Assembly: GCA_023266575.1 (NCBI GenBank)
Contig: JAHFPV010000008.1
Location: 91,523 to 155,522 of the forward strand
Reading direction: 5' to 3'
Length of the DNA stretch: 64,000 nucleotides
Source of the DNA: Sphingobium sp.
GTDB taxonomy: Bacteria; Pseudomonadota; Alphaproteobacteria; Sphingomonadales; Sphingomonadaceae
Under the pieces are notes generated by a model. That model saw only the letters and a program-made list of their open reading frames with translations. It was not told the origin of the DNA and did not search any database. The translations under genes were made by a program, and so were the position numbers. Positions 8,286 to 16,783 of this stretch are shown here, piece after piece. Position 1 is the first letter of the stretch. The number at the start of each line of letters is the position of its first letter.

Positions 8286-10642
8286 GCCCGCGCTCTTTCC
8301 TGCTGCGACGGGAACAGGCCAATCGCGTCCTGCGCGGTCATGGGGCGGCCGAAATAATAGCCCTGCACCTTCTTGCAGCCCAGCCGCCGCACCATCTCCA
8401 GTTCCACCTCGGTCTCCACGCCTTCGGCCGTGGTCGCCATGCCCAGACTGTCGGCCAGCGTCACGACCGCGCGGATGATCGCTAGGCTTTCGGGCGTGTT
8501 TTTCGACGCGCCGACCACGAAGCTGCGGTCGATCTTGATCGTGTTGAAACGGGTGCGGCTGAGATAGCCGAGCGAGGAATAGCCGGTGCCGAAATCATCG
8601 AGCGAAAGCTGGATGCCAAGGCCAAGCAACTGGTCGAGCACCCGCAGCGCGCCCGCATCCTCGTTCATGAACACGCTTTCAGTGACTTCCAGCTCCAGCC
8701 GCCGCGCCTCCAGTCCGCTTTGCGCCAGCGCCGATATGACCGCCGACACGAAGCTCGGATGGGTCAATTGTTCGGCCGACACGTTGACGGCAATCCGCAC
8801 ATCATCGGGCCAGCGCATCGCTTCCATACAGGCGGTGCGCAGCACCCATTCGCCGATCGGTGCGATCAGGCGCGCCTCTTCGGCGACCGGCACGAATTTG
8901 ACTGGCGAAATCGGCCCCATTTCCGGGTGAGTCCAGCGCACCAGCGCCTCAAAACCCAGCACCGCGCCGCTGATCGCATCGACCACCGGCTGGTAGAGGA
9001 CATGAAGCTGATCCTTGGCCAGCGCCTCGCGCAGCGCCAGTTCCAGCAATCGCCTTTCTTCCGCCTTGGCATGGAGTTGCGGTTCATAGGCGCAATGCAG
9101 CCCACCGCCCTCTCCCTTGGCACGATAGAGCGCCAGGTCCGCACTGCGGATCAGGGATTCCGATTCGCGCCCGTCCATGGGCGAGATCGCCGAGCCGACC
9201 GATGCGCCGACATAGAGCATATGCTGATCGAACTGATAGGGGGCGGACAGCGCGCCGATGATGGCAGAGGAGAGCTGTTCGATCCGATGGCTGTCAGCGA
9301 CGGTGGGAATGACGACGCCAAATTCGTCGCCGCCGATGCGCCCGCAAAATTCCGGGCCTGAACAAATTTGTCGCAGACGGCGCGCGACCTGGCTGAGCAG
9401 CTTGTCGCCGGTCTGATGCCCCAGCGTGTCGTTGATCGCCTTGAACCGATCAAGGTCGATCATCAGGAAGCCGCAGCCGGACGTTCGCCCCTGCGTCGCG
9501 GCCATCGCCTGATCCAGCACTTCACGCAAATGGCTGCGGTTGGGCAGGCCGGTCAGCGGATCGAAGCGCGCCAGCATGGCGATCTTGTCCGCCGATTCGC
9601 GCTGCGTCGTGACGTCAGACGCAACGCCGCGGAAGCCCAGAAATATGCCGTTTTCATCATGGCGGGGCGAGGCGGACAATTCCCACCAGCGGGTCTGGCC
9701 CTGCACTTCGACCGGAAGGACCAGATTGCTGAAACTTTCGCGCCGCTTGAGATGGTCGGCCAGACTGTGCAGCCCGGCAGCGAAACGGCCGCTTTCCCAG
9801 CCGCTGCCAGCCAATATCTGGACCAGCGGCTCCCCTTCCAACTGGGCAGGCTCCAACCCCATGGTTTCGGCAAAGCGCGCCGAAACGCTGCTGATCCGGC
9901 GCAGCGGATCGGTCTGCCACAACCAGTCGGCCCCGCCGCCCTCATATTCGCGCAGCAGCAGGCTGACGACTTCGCTCTTTTCCTCCAGTTGCACCGTGGT
10001 GCTGTGCTGACGCGCGAAGGTACGGGCATAGATGACGCAGCCGACCAGTAGCGAGAGCGCATAGCTGGTCGCCAGCGCGCGCAACGGTAACTGGCCACCG
10101 TCATGGAACATGGCGAACAGCCCCGCGATGCAGGGCAAGAGGAAGGCGGTAGCGGACAGCGGCGTCGCGGCATAGCTGATGGCGCCGCACACCATGATGC
10201 AGCTGATCACCGTCCAGAGCGCAACCAGCTCCTCCGTTTCACCCGATCGCGAAACAAGGACCATGCAGGCCGCCCATACGATGCCTTGCAACAGCGCGCC
10301 AAAGCCGTGCCGGCGCAGATCGCGGGCCGTGAGGCCGATATTATTGGCTTTACGGCGGTCACGGTCGATCACGACACCGACCAGGGTGCAGCCGATCAAC
10401 GCGACGCTCCACAGCCCCAGCATGACCGGCGAACAGCAATGGACAAAAACCTGCCAGATGAACAGCAGGGCGCACAGGTTCATGACCTGCCGCAGCAGGG
10501 CCACGCTGTCCGCGGTGCGCAGCTGCGATTCCAGCACCCGCGTTCCGGCGTCGCCACTTACACAGCAAAGGCCCATCATCGCGCGCAACGATGCACGCGC
10601 CTGACGGTCCGGTTCGGCGATATGATCCTGCTTGCTACCCAC
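8282..10642 (-). CDS. Membrane GGDEF-EAL c-di-GMP regulator with PAS domain
   Basis: 786 aa. Residues about 50-210 hold several hydrophobic segments (MASE-like sensor), followed by a PAS domain (about 235-345, with DWLWQTDPLRRISSVS), a GGDEF domain with intact GRIGGDEFGV, and an EAL domain with FEALVRW, DDFGTGYSSL and KIDRSFV. Both the diguanylate cyclase and phosphodiesterase motifs appear complete, so it could make or degrade c-di-GMP depending on signal. Start at ATG 10642; internal ATGs at residues 22-23 are possible. Ligand unknown. A second such protein is at 25729-27414. Confidence 0.92.
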   Translation of the reverse strand: MGSKQDHIAEPDRQARASLRAMMGLCCVSGDAGTRVLESQLRTADSVALLRQVMNLCALLFIWQVFVHCCSPVMLGLWSVALIGCTLVGVVIDRDRRKANNIGLTARDLRRHGFGALLQGIVWAACMVLVSRSGETEELVALWTVISCIMVCGAISYAATPLSATAFLLPCIAGLFAMFHDGGQLPLRALATSYALSLLVGCVIYARTFARQHSTTVQLEEKSEVVSLLLREYEGGGADWLWQTDPLRRISSVSARFAETMGLEPAQLEGEPLVQILAGSGWESGRFAAGLHSLADHLKRRESFSNLVLPVEVQGQTRWWELSASPRHDENGIFLGFRGVASDVTTQRESADKIAMLARFDPLTGLPNRSHLREVLDQAMAATQGRTSGCGFLMIDLDRFKAINDTLGHQTGDKLLSQVARRLRQICSGPEFCGRIGGDEFGVVIPTVADSHRIEQLSSAIIGALSAPYQFDQHMLYVGASVGSAISPMDGRESESLIRSADLALYRAKGEGGGLHCAYEPQLHAKAEERRLLELALREALAKDQLHVLYQPVVDAISGAVLGFEALVRWTHPEMGPISPVKFVPVAEEARLIAPIGEWVLRTACMEAMRWPDDVRIAVNVSAEQLTHPSFVSAVISALAQSGLEARRLELEVTESVFMNEDAGALRVLDQLLGLGIQLSLDDFGTGYSSLGYLSRTRFNTIKIDRSFVVGASKNTPESLAIIRAVVTLADSLGMATTAEGVETEVELEMVRRLGCKKVQGYYFGRPMTAQDAIGLFPSQQERARA

Positions 10643-10707
10643 GGTCCCGCGATAGCAGCCATGGGTTATGATTTGGTAAGCCCGACGACCGCGAAGCGAT
10701 CAGCCTG

Positions 10708-12468
10708 TTACGCTGCTATGTCGTAGGGTCTGATTTCCCCGGTCAGATAGAGGTTGCGCGCCTTGGACCGGCTCAATTTGCCGGAGCTGGTGCGTGGCAG
10801 GGTGCGCGGCGGCACCAGTTCGACGACGCAATTCATGCCGGTGATCGCACGCACCCGCTCGCGAATCTGGTCGCGCAGGCGGGAGCGTTCGTCATTGTCG
10901 GACGTGCGGCAATGGACCAGCACGGCGGGCGCTTCTTCCCCGCCCGGCGTGGTGATGGCGAAGGCGGCAATGTCGCCCTGCTTGAAGCCGGGCAGTTGCT
11001 CCACCGCCCATTCAATATCCTGCGGCCAGTGATTCTTGCCGTTGATGATGATCATGTCCTTGGCGCGGCCGACGATGTAGAGATAGCCGTCGCTCAGATA
11101 CCCCATATCGCCGGTGTCGAGCCAACCGTCCGCCATGCAGGCGTCGGTCGCGGCCTGGTCCCGGAAATAACCGACCATCAACGATGGCCCGGTGGTCCAG
11201 ACCTTGCCGATCTGGCGCTCGTTCAGCGGGCCGCCATCCTCGTCACGGATTTCCACGGTCATGCCGCGCGCGGGCTTGCCGCAATTGACGATGGAGCGGA
11301 AGCGCTGCGGGCGGCCTTCGGTCGCGTCGCCGCCCGACAGGTCGGTTTCCTCGACCAGTTCAACGATGATCCCCTCGCCCGGCGGCATGATGGTGACGGC
11401 CAAAGTGGCTTCGGCCAGGCCATAGCTCGGCAGGAAGGCGTTGGGTGAGAAACCGGCGTCGGCAAAGGCGTCGACGAAGCTTTGCATTACGTCGGGGCGA
11501 ATCATGTCCGCGCCATTGCCGGCCAGCCGCCAGCGGGACAGGTCGAACCGGTCCTGCGCCTTGGTCTGGCTGGACATGCGACGGGCGCAAATGTCGTAGC
11601 CGAAGGTCGGCGAGTAGCTGATCGAGGTGCCTTCGTTCCGGCTGATCAGGTCCAGCCAGGCCAGCGGACGGCGGGCGAAATCCTCGGTCTTCATATAATC
11701 GGTCGACACCTGATTAGCGACGACCGACAGGAAGCAGCCGACCAGCCCCATGTCATGATACCAGGGCAGCCAGCTGATGCAGCGGTCGCTGTCCTGCACT
11801 TCCATGCCATGGCTGTGCGCCGCCAGATTGCTGAGCAGCGCATGATGCGTCACGGCGACGCCATGGGGGAAGCGGGTCGATCCGCTGCTATATTGCAGAT
11901 AGGCGATGTCCTGCGTCTGCGCCTGCGGCAGATCGGCGGGGATCACGTCGCGGGCGATGAAATCCTCGAACGCGATGCTTTCGACATTCTTCTGGCGACC
12001 GGATTCACCAGCCATTTCAGCCAATTCCCTAGGGAAGAGAAACAGCATCGGGTCGCAGCTGGAAAGCTGGACGTTGAGCTGGTCGATATAGCTTTCCTTG
12101 CCGCCAAAGCTGGTCGGCAACGGCAGCGGCACCGGCCAGGCGCCCGCATAGATGATGCCGAAAAACAGTTGGGCGAAATCGACACCGGTTTCAGCGACCA
12201 GGGCGACGCGGTCCTGCGGCTTGACCCCATGGTCGATCAGGCGATAGGCGCAGCGAAGAGCGTCGGCGCGCAACTCGCTGAACGGATAGGGCCGCGCCAG
12301 ATTGCCACGGGCATCGTGGAAATTGAGGCCGCGAACGCCCTGCGCCGCATAGTCGAGCGCCTCGCCCAGCGTCTCGAAGTCCGAGAAGCGGCGCGGCAGA
12401 ACATCAGTGGTCGGCGTCGGTGCCATCATCTCTTGCGAACCCGTCATATTGGTTTCACCCAATGTCAT
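10708..12468 (-). CDS. Fatty acyl-AMP ligase (FAAL, FadD-like)
   Basis: 586 aa with AMP-binding motifs: YSSGSTRFPHGVAVTH (P-loop), SYGLAEATL, WLDTGDMGYLSDGYLYIVGRAKDMIIINGKNHWP. The sequence resembles FAALs, which activate fatty acids to acyl-adenylates for loading onto acyl carrier proteins rather than CoA. In sphingomonads such enzymes occur near lipid or polyketide assembly genes; no ACP or PKS is adjacent here. Upstream in-frame ATGs at residues 1, 8 and 14 leave the exact start open. Same strand as the GGDEF/EAL gene, 65 bp upstream of it, and divergent from recX. Confidence 0.88.
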   Translation of the reverse strand: MTLGETNMTGSQEMMAPTPTTDVLPRRFSDFETLGEALDYAAQGVRGLNFHDARGNLARPYPFSELRADALRCAYRLIDHGVKPQDRVALVAETGVDFAQLFFGIIYAGAWPVPLPLPTSFGGKESYIDQLNVQLSSCDPMLFLFPRELAEMAGESGRQKNVESIAFEDFIARDVIPADLPQAQTQDIAYLQYSSGSTRFPHGVAVTHHALLSNLAAHSHGMEVQDSDRCISWLPWYHDMGLVGCFLSVVANQVSTDYMKTEDFARRPLAWLDLISRNEGTSISYSPTFGYDICARRMSSQTKAQDRFDLSRWRLAGNGADMIRPDVMQSFVDAFADAGFSPNAFLPSYGLAEATLAVTIMPPGEGIIVELVEETDLSGGDATEGRPQRFRSIVNCGKPARGMTVEIRDEDGGPLNERQIGKVWTTGPSLMVGYFRDQAATDACMADGWLDTGDMGYLSDGYLYIVGRAKDMIIINGKNHWPQDIEWAVEQLPGFKQGDIAAFAITTPGGEEAPAVLVHCRTSDNDERSRLRDQIRERVRAITGMNCVVELVPPRTLPRTSSGKLSRSKARNLYLTGEIRPYDIAA

Positions 12469-12617
12469 AAATTATGTGATCGGCGCGGCCGCTATCATCT
12501 TTGACCGCGACATGCACCGGATATTCCATTCCAGTCCGCCCTTGTAGCGCATAAGGCACGGTGAAATTCCGGCCCGACTGTGGCATAAACATGGCGGCTG
12601 GCGCATGATGGTCCAAC

Positions 12618-13142
12618 ATGACCAGCAAACGCCCCCGCCCACCGCTTGACGAGGACAGCCTGCGCGAAGCCGCGCTGCGTTATGTCAGCCGGTTCGCGAC
12701 CAGCCGGGGCAAGTTGCTCGCCTATCTGCAACGCAAGGTCAAGGAACGCGGCTGGGGCGGGGAACAGCCCGCAGACTTGCCCGCCTTGGTCGAACGGCTG
12801 GCGGCGCTCGGCTATGTCGATGACAGCCAATATGCAGTGATGAAGAGCGCGGCGCTGGGCCGCCGGGGCTATGGCGCACGCCGGATCAACGAAAGCCTGC
12901 GCGCGGCGGGCATTGCCCCGGCCGACCGGACGGATGCGGACGCGCAGGTGGACGCAGAAACCTGGATCGCGGCGGAACGCTATGCCCGGCGCAAACGGGT
13001 CGGTCCCTATGCCAGCACGATGCCCGACCCAAAGCAGCGGGAAAAAGCGATCGCCGCCTTCCTGCGCGCCGGCCATAGCTTTGCGATCGCGCGGCGCTGG
13101 GTCGATGCCGCGCCGGGCGAAGTGCCGGAGGCAGAGGAATGA
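12618..13142 (+). CDS. recX: Regulatory protein RecX family
   Basis: 174 aa, basic N-terminus and tandem three-helix repeats, with LREAALRYVSRFATSRGKLLAYLQRK and LAALGYVDDSQYA typical of alphaproteobacterial RecX. RecX binds RecA filaments and limits RecA activity in recombination and the SOS response. It is not next to recA here, as is common in this order. Start at ATG 12618. Followed 47 bp later by the DUF192 gene on the same strand. Confidence 0.85.
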   Translation: MTSKRPRPPLDEDSLREAALRYVSRFATSRGKLLAYLQRKVKERGWGGEQPADLPALVERLAALGYVDDSQYAVMKSAALGRRGYGARRINESLRAAGIAPADRTDADAQVDAETWIAAERYARRKRVGPYASTMPDPKQREKAIAAFLRAGHSFAIARRWVDAAPGEVPEAEE

Positions 13143-13189
13143 GGGTTAATCCCCTCCCCATGAGCCACGAATCGCATTAGACAGGCGGG

Positions 13190-13726
13190 ATGACGCGCGT
13201 TCCTGCCCTGATCGCCCTCGCCCTTCTGGTCGCCTGTTCCACCCAGCCCCAGCCGGTCGAAAACAATACTGCCAGCGCAGCGGTCCCCACTGCGCTGCTG
13301 CCTTTGGTGATCCAGACCGAAAAGGGCGCGCAGCGCTTCACGGTGGAGGTTGCCGCGACCCCGCAGCAGCAGGAAGCGGGCCTCATGTTCCGCAAGTCAC
13401 TGGCGGACAATGGCGGGATGCTCTTCCCCATGGACCCGCCGCGCACCGCCAGTTTCTGGATGAAGAATACGCTGATCCCGCTCGACATGCTGTTCATCCG
13501 CACTGACGGGACGATCGCCTTTATCGGTGCCAACACCGTCCCTTATTCGCGCGAACCGGTGTCGGCGGGTGTCCCTGTAGCCGCCGTGCTGGAACTGCGC
13601 GGCGGGCGCGCGGTGGAACTGGGGATCAAGGAAGGCGACGTCGTGCAGTGGGGACCATGCTCGCTGGCCACACCACGCAAGCAGGGCACGGTGGGCGGCT
13701 TAAATTTCTGCCCGCCAGCCTTTTAG
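13190..13726 (+). CDS. DUF192 family lipoprotein
   Basis: 178 aa. The N-terminal segment IALALLVACSTQ is a lipoprotein signal with a lipobox cysteine. The DUF192 core follows (TPQQQEAGLMFRKSL, GMLFPMDPPRTASFWMKNTLIPLDMLFI, ELRGGRAVELGIKEGD). Function of the family is not established. It would be anchored to the periplasmic side of a membrane. Likely cotranscribed with recX. Confidence 0.88.
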   Translation: MTRVPALIALALLVACSTQPQPVENNTASAAVPTALLPLVIQTEKGAQRFTVEVAATPQQQEAGLMFRKSLADNGGMLFPMDPPRTASFWMKNTLIPLDMLFIRTDGTIAFIGANTVPYSREPVSAGVPVAAVLELRGGRAVELGIKEGDVVQWGPCSLATPRKQGTVGGLNFCPPAF

Positions 13727-13769
13727 AAGAAAGCTATTTTCGCGTGCAATGTCGAGCCTTTAATTGGAC

Positions 13770-13846
13770 CCGTTCGGGCTGAGCCTGTCGAAGCCTCGTC
13801 CTTCTTCTCAAGAAGTGCGGCCCTTCGACAGGCTCAGGGCGAACGG
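13770..13846. repeat. Inverted repeat of the TTCGACAGGCTCAG family
   Basis: Arms at 13770-13794 and 13819-13846 pair nearly perfectly: CCGTTCG...GGCTGAGCCTGTCGAAG against CTTCGACAGGCTCAG...CGAACGG. A related element is at 30677-30784. Such long intergenic palindromes are common in sphingomonad chromosomes and may also stop transcription after the DUF192 gene. Confidence 0.8.
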
Positions 13847-13948
13847 ATATGTGGTAGATTGGTCCGGTTCGTTGCATCCCGATCCGACTTGCGATTCTCG
13901 CATATCCACCTTGCCAATCCCCCGCTCCAGCGGCTAAGCGCGTGGGCC

Positions 13949-14347
13949 ATGGGAATTCTCGGCAAGATCTTCACCTGGTGGGATGGCGCGACCATCGGCA
14001 CCTCGCTGTTCACCGCTCGCAAGGGCCAGAAGATCGGCGAGGATATCCAGGGCAATGTCTATTATGAAGGCGGCAGCGACGTCCATGGCGTGCCGCGCCG
14101 CTGGGTAATCTATAATGGCGCGAACGACGCCAGCCGGGTGCCGGCCGAATGGCATGGCTGGCTGCATCACTCGATCGAAGGGACGCCCGAAAGCTTCCTG
14201 CCGCCGCCGCGCATCTGGGAACGGGAATTCACCCCCAACGCCACCGGCACCGCGCTAGCCTATCGCCCGTCCGGCGCAATGGAAAAGGGCGGCCTGCGCC
14301 AGATGGCGACCGGCGATTATGAGGCATGGAGCCCCGACGCATCATGA
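13949..14347 (+). CDS. NADH dehydrogenase accessory subunit, NDUFA12 family
   Basis: 132 aa beginning MGILGKIFTWWDGATIGT. The segments GNVYYEGG and RRWVIYNGANDASRVPAEWHGWLHH are the NDUFA12/B17.2 signature. This supernumerary complex I subunit is found in alphaproteobacteria and mitochondria and sits on the membrane-proximal arm. Start at 13949; the frame extends 30 codons upstream without similarity. It shares an ATGA overlap with the DUF2155 gene, the usual alphaproteobacterial pairing. Confidence 0.92.
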   Translation: MGILGKIFTWWDGATIGTSLFTARKGQKIGEDIQGNVYYEGGSDVHGVPRRWVIYNGANDASRVPAEWHGWLHHSIEGTPESFLPPPRIWEREFTPNATGTALAYRPSGAMEKGGLRQMATGDYEAWSPDAS

Positions 14348-14991
14348 TCCGCCGTCCGGCGGGGGCTTGCCTGTCGATCCTGCTTGGCGCGCCGCTGCTG
14401 GCGCTGACCGCCTGTGGCGACAATGACGTGCCTGCCGCCAACCAGACCGGCCCGGTCCGGGTGCAGGGGACGCCGATCCGGTCGGGCAATGCCGCCACCC
14501 TGCCCGGCACGCCGATGGCGGAGCGCACCGCCGTGATCGGCCTGCTCAACAAGCGCAACGGCCTGACCCGCGACCTGACGATGAAGCCGGGCGAAGCGAT
14601 GCGCGTGGGCGACGCGATCGTGCGCTTACAAGCCTGCGAAACCAGCGCGCCATGGGAAAATGTGCAGGAAACCGGCGCCTTCGTGCAACTGGACGTGCGC
14701 AGCAGCGCCGACGGCAAATGGCGGCGCAATTTTTCCGGCTGGCTGTTCCGCGAACGGCCCGACCGCAATGTCGTGCAGCACCCGGTCTATGACGTGTGGG
14801 TCAGAAGCTGCGCGATGGCATGGCCCGAAAGCGGCCCCGATTCGGTGAAGATCGGCGGCAAGGGCGAACCGGTCACCGCCTCCCCTGCCAGTGGCGCGAA
14901 CGCCAGTTCCGCGGCGACGCCAGCGCCTGCCGACAGCACGCCCGCCCCTGCCCCCAGCGACACACCCTCGACCGCTGCGCCCAGCAACTGA
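14344..14991 (+). CDS. DUF2155 family lipoprotein
   Basis: 215 aa from ATG 14344, which overlaps the NDUFA12 stop (ATGA). LLALTACGDN forms a lipobox. The DUF2155 core (AVIGLLNKRNGLTRDLTMKPGEAMRVGDAIVRLQACETSAPWE, then a FSGWLFRERP segment) lies in the middle, and the last 40 residues are an Ala/Pro/Ser-rich tail. Function unknown; periplasmic. The 3' 205 bp overlap the end of aat on the other strand, with the low-complexity tail opposite the Aat extension. Confidence 0.85.
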   Translation: MIRRPAGACLSILLGAPLLALTACGDNDVPAANQTGPVRVQGTPIRSGNAATLPGTPMAERTAVIGLLNKRNGLTRDLTMKPGEAMRVGDAIVRLQACETSAPWENVQETGAFVQLDVRSSADGKWRRNFSGWLFRERPDRNVVQHPVYDVWVRSCAMAWPESGPDSVKIGGKGEPVTASPASGANASSAATPAPADSTPAPAPSDTPSTAAPSN

Positions 14992-15539
14992 AGATAGTCG
15001 CGCTGGGCGATCTCCACCGCACCGAGCGAGTGGAGATGGTCGGTCATGAACTGACAGTCGAGCAGGGTGAAGCCGCCAAAACGCAGCCGCGCCACCAGCC
15101 AGGCCAGCGCAACCTTCGACGCATCGGTGCGGCGCGACACCATGGATTCGCCAAAGAAGGCGCGGCCCAGCGACACGCCATAGAGGCCGCCGACCAGTTC
15201 CTCCCCTTCCCACACCTCTATCGAATGGGCAAAGCCATGGGCGTGGAGCTGGCGGTAGGATTGTTCGATCGGGCCGTTGATCCAGGTTGATGGCCGATCC
15301 GGCGCGGCCTGCGCACAGAGCGCCACGATCCCGGCGAAATCGCGATTGGCGGTGACGCGAAAACGGTCGCGCCGCAGCGTTCTCGACAGTGAGTGCGACA
15401 TATGAAAGCCGTTGAGCGGCAGGATCGCCCGGCGCTTGGGTTCGACCCAATAGACCTCCTCCGCCTCCCGATCGTCGGACATGGGGAACACGCCGATGGC
15501 ATAGGCTTGCAGCAGGAGCAGCGGGTCGATCGTCATCAC
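14787..15539 (-). CDS. aat: Leucyl/phenylalanyl-tRNA-protein transferase
   Basis: 250 aa. YAIGVFPMSDDREAEEVYWVEPKRRAILPL, ESMVSRRTDASKVALAWLV and LLDCQFMTDHLHSLGAVEI are the conserved Aat blocks. The enzyme adds Leu or Phe to N-terminal Arg or Lys of proteins, marking them for ClpS/ClpAP. The conserved core ends near residue 185 (YLQLL); the following ~65 residues are Gly/Ala-rich and lie antisense to the DUF2155 tail. Start at 15539 or the next ATG at 15536. Convergent with DUF2155. Confidence 0.9.
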   Translation of the reverse strand: MMTIDPLLLLQAYAIGVFPMSDDREAEEVYWVEPKRRAILPLNGFHMSHSLSRTLRRDRFRVTANRDFAGIVALCAQAAPDRPSTWINGPIEQSYRQLHAHGFAHSIEVWEGEELVGGLYGVSLGRAFFGESMVSRRTDASKVALAWLVARLRFGGFTLLDCQFMTDHLHSLGAVEIAQRDYLQLLGAAVEGVSLGAGAGVLSAGAGVAAELAFAPLAGEAVTGSPLPPIFTESGPLSGHAIAQLLTHTS

Positions 15540-15639
15540 GCTACGCTCTAGCGTGAAGCATCCCGCCGGTCATCAGCGGACTCGACAGCGACGCGCAAAA
15601 GCGCCACCACTATGCAGGCTTCGGGGGGAAGCAGGGACC

Positions 15640-16737
15640 ATGGCACAGGACCGGACGGGCAGCGACGCCGCCAGCCTCTTTGCCTCGCCAGCACGGCTGC
15701 TGGTGGGGACGCTGATCTTTGTCGGCATCGTCTTTGTAGGGGCGGTATCGGCCTATGTCGCGGCGGGATGGCCGATCGCGGACGCCGCCTATATGGTAAC
15801 TTTAACCATATTTTCAGTGGGTTATGGCGAAGTCCGGCCGATCGCCACGCCCTATTTGCGCGCCGTCACGATCGCCACGATGGTGCTGGGCTGCACCGGG
15901 ATGATCGTACTGACCGGCGCGCTGGTGCAGATGTTCGCGGCCATTCAATTGCGCCGATTGCTGGGACTGGATCGTATGCAGACTTTGATCGAACGGCTGA
16001 GCGGCCATGTGGTGATTTGCGGCTTTGGCCGGATCGGCGTGCAACTGGCCAAGGAGTTGCACGCGGCGGGCACGCCCTTTGTCATATTGGAGCGCGACGG
16101 CGGCAAGATCGCCGAGGCGCAGGCGCTGGGCTATCTGTGCCATCGCGGCGAGGCGACCGAGGAAAGCGCGCTGCGCACCGTCCGCATCGACCGGGCGAAA
16201 ATATTGGCGACGGTCCTGCCCGATGATGCCGCCAATGTGTTCATCACCCTGTCTGCCCGCAACATGAATCCGGGCCTGGAGATCATCGCGCGCGGCGAGG
16301 CACCGACCACCGAAAGCAAGCTGCTGCACGCGGGCGCGGACAAGGTGGTGCTGCCCACTCATATCGGCGCGGAGCGGATTGCCGAGATGATCCTCTATCC
16401 CTCGACCGCCGGGTTCGTCGCCAATTCCGCCGAGATGGGCCAGATGAAGCGCGGCCTGCACGAATTCGGGCTGGAACTGGAGATGGTGGTCGTACCGGAC
16501 AAGGGCGCGATGACCGGGGTGACCGTTGGGGAGGCCGAGCGGCGCGGCCGGGGCGCTTTCTTCGTCGTCCAGATCGACCATGCCAATGGCAAGAGCATCC
16601 AGCATCCCGGCGAGGAAGTGCGGCTGGAGGCGCAGGATCAGGTGCTGCTGGTGGTGCGCGGCAGCCGCGTGTCGGCGGGCGCGATCTTCACCGCCCCGGC
16701 GCAGCGCCAGCGCACCGGGCGCACCTTCTTCGGCTGA
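15640..16737 (+). CDS. Potassium channel with cytosolic RCK/TrkA-N domain
   Basis: 365 aa. Two transmembrane helices flank a pore loop with the selectivity filter SVGYGE (residues 59-64). A Rossmann RCK N domain with VVICGFGRIG and the C-terminal RCK C domain (VTVGEAERRGRGAFFVV) follow. Such channels (MthK/Kch-like) pass K+ and are gated by ligands bound to the RCK ring. Start at ATG 15640 (MAQDRTGSD) with GGGGGAAG upstream. The frame extends 29 codons further upstream without similarity. Confidence 0.9.
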   Translation: MAQDRTGSDAASLFASPARLLVGTLIFVGIVFVGAVSAYVAAGWPIADAAYMVTLTIFSVGYGEVRPIATPYLRAVTIATMVLGCTGMIVLTGALVQMFAAIQLRRLLGLDRMQTLIERLSGHVVICGFGRIGVQLAKELHAAGTPFVILERDGGKIAEAQALGYLCHRGEATEESALRTVRIDRAKILATVLPDDAANVFITLSARNMNPGLEIIARGEAPTTESKLLHAGADKVVLPTHIGAERIAEMILYPSTAGFVANSAEMGQMKRGLHEFGLELEMVVVPDKGAMTGVTVGEAERRGRGAFFVVQIDHANGKSIQHPGEEVRLEAQDQVLLVVRGSRVSAGAIFTAPAQRQRTGRTFFG

Positions 16738-16783
16738 CGCGCGGGCGATTGACTTGGGGGCGGGCGCGCCTACCCTCCCCCTC

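Noticed and set aside
12495-13076. Minus-strand frame opposite recX
   Set aside because: No domain, overlaps the well-supported recX gene.
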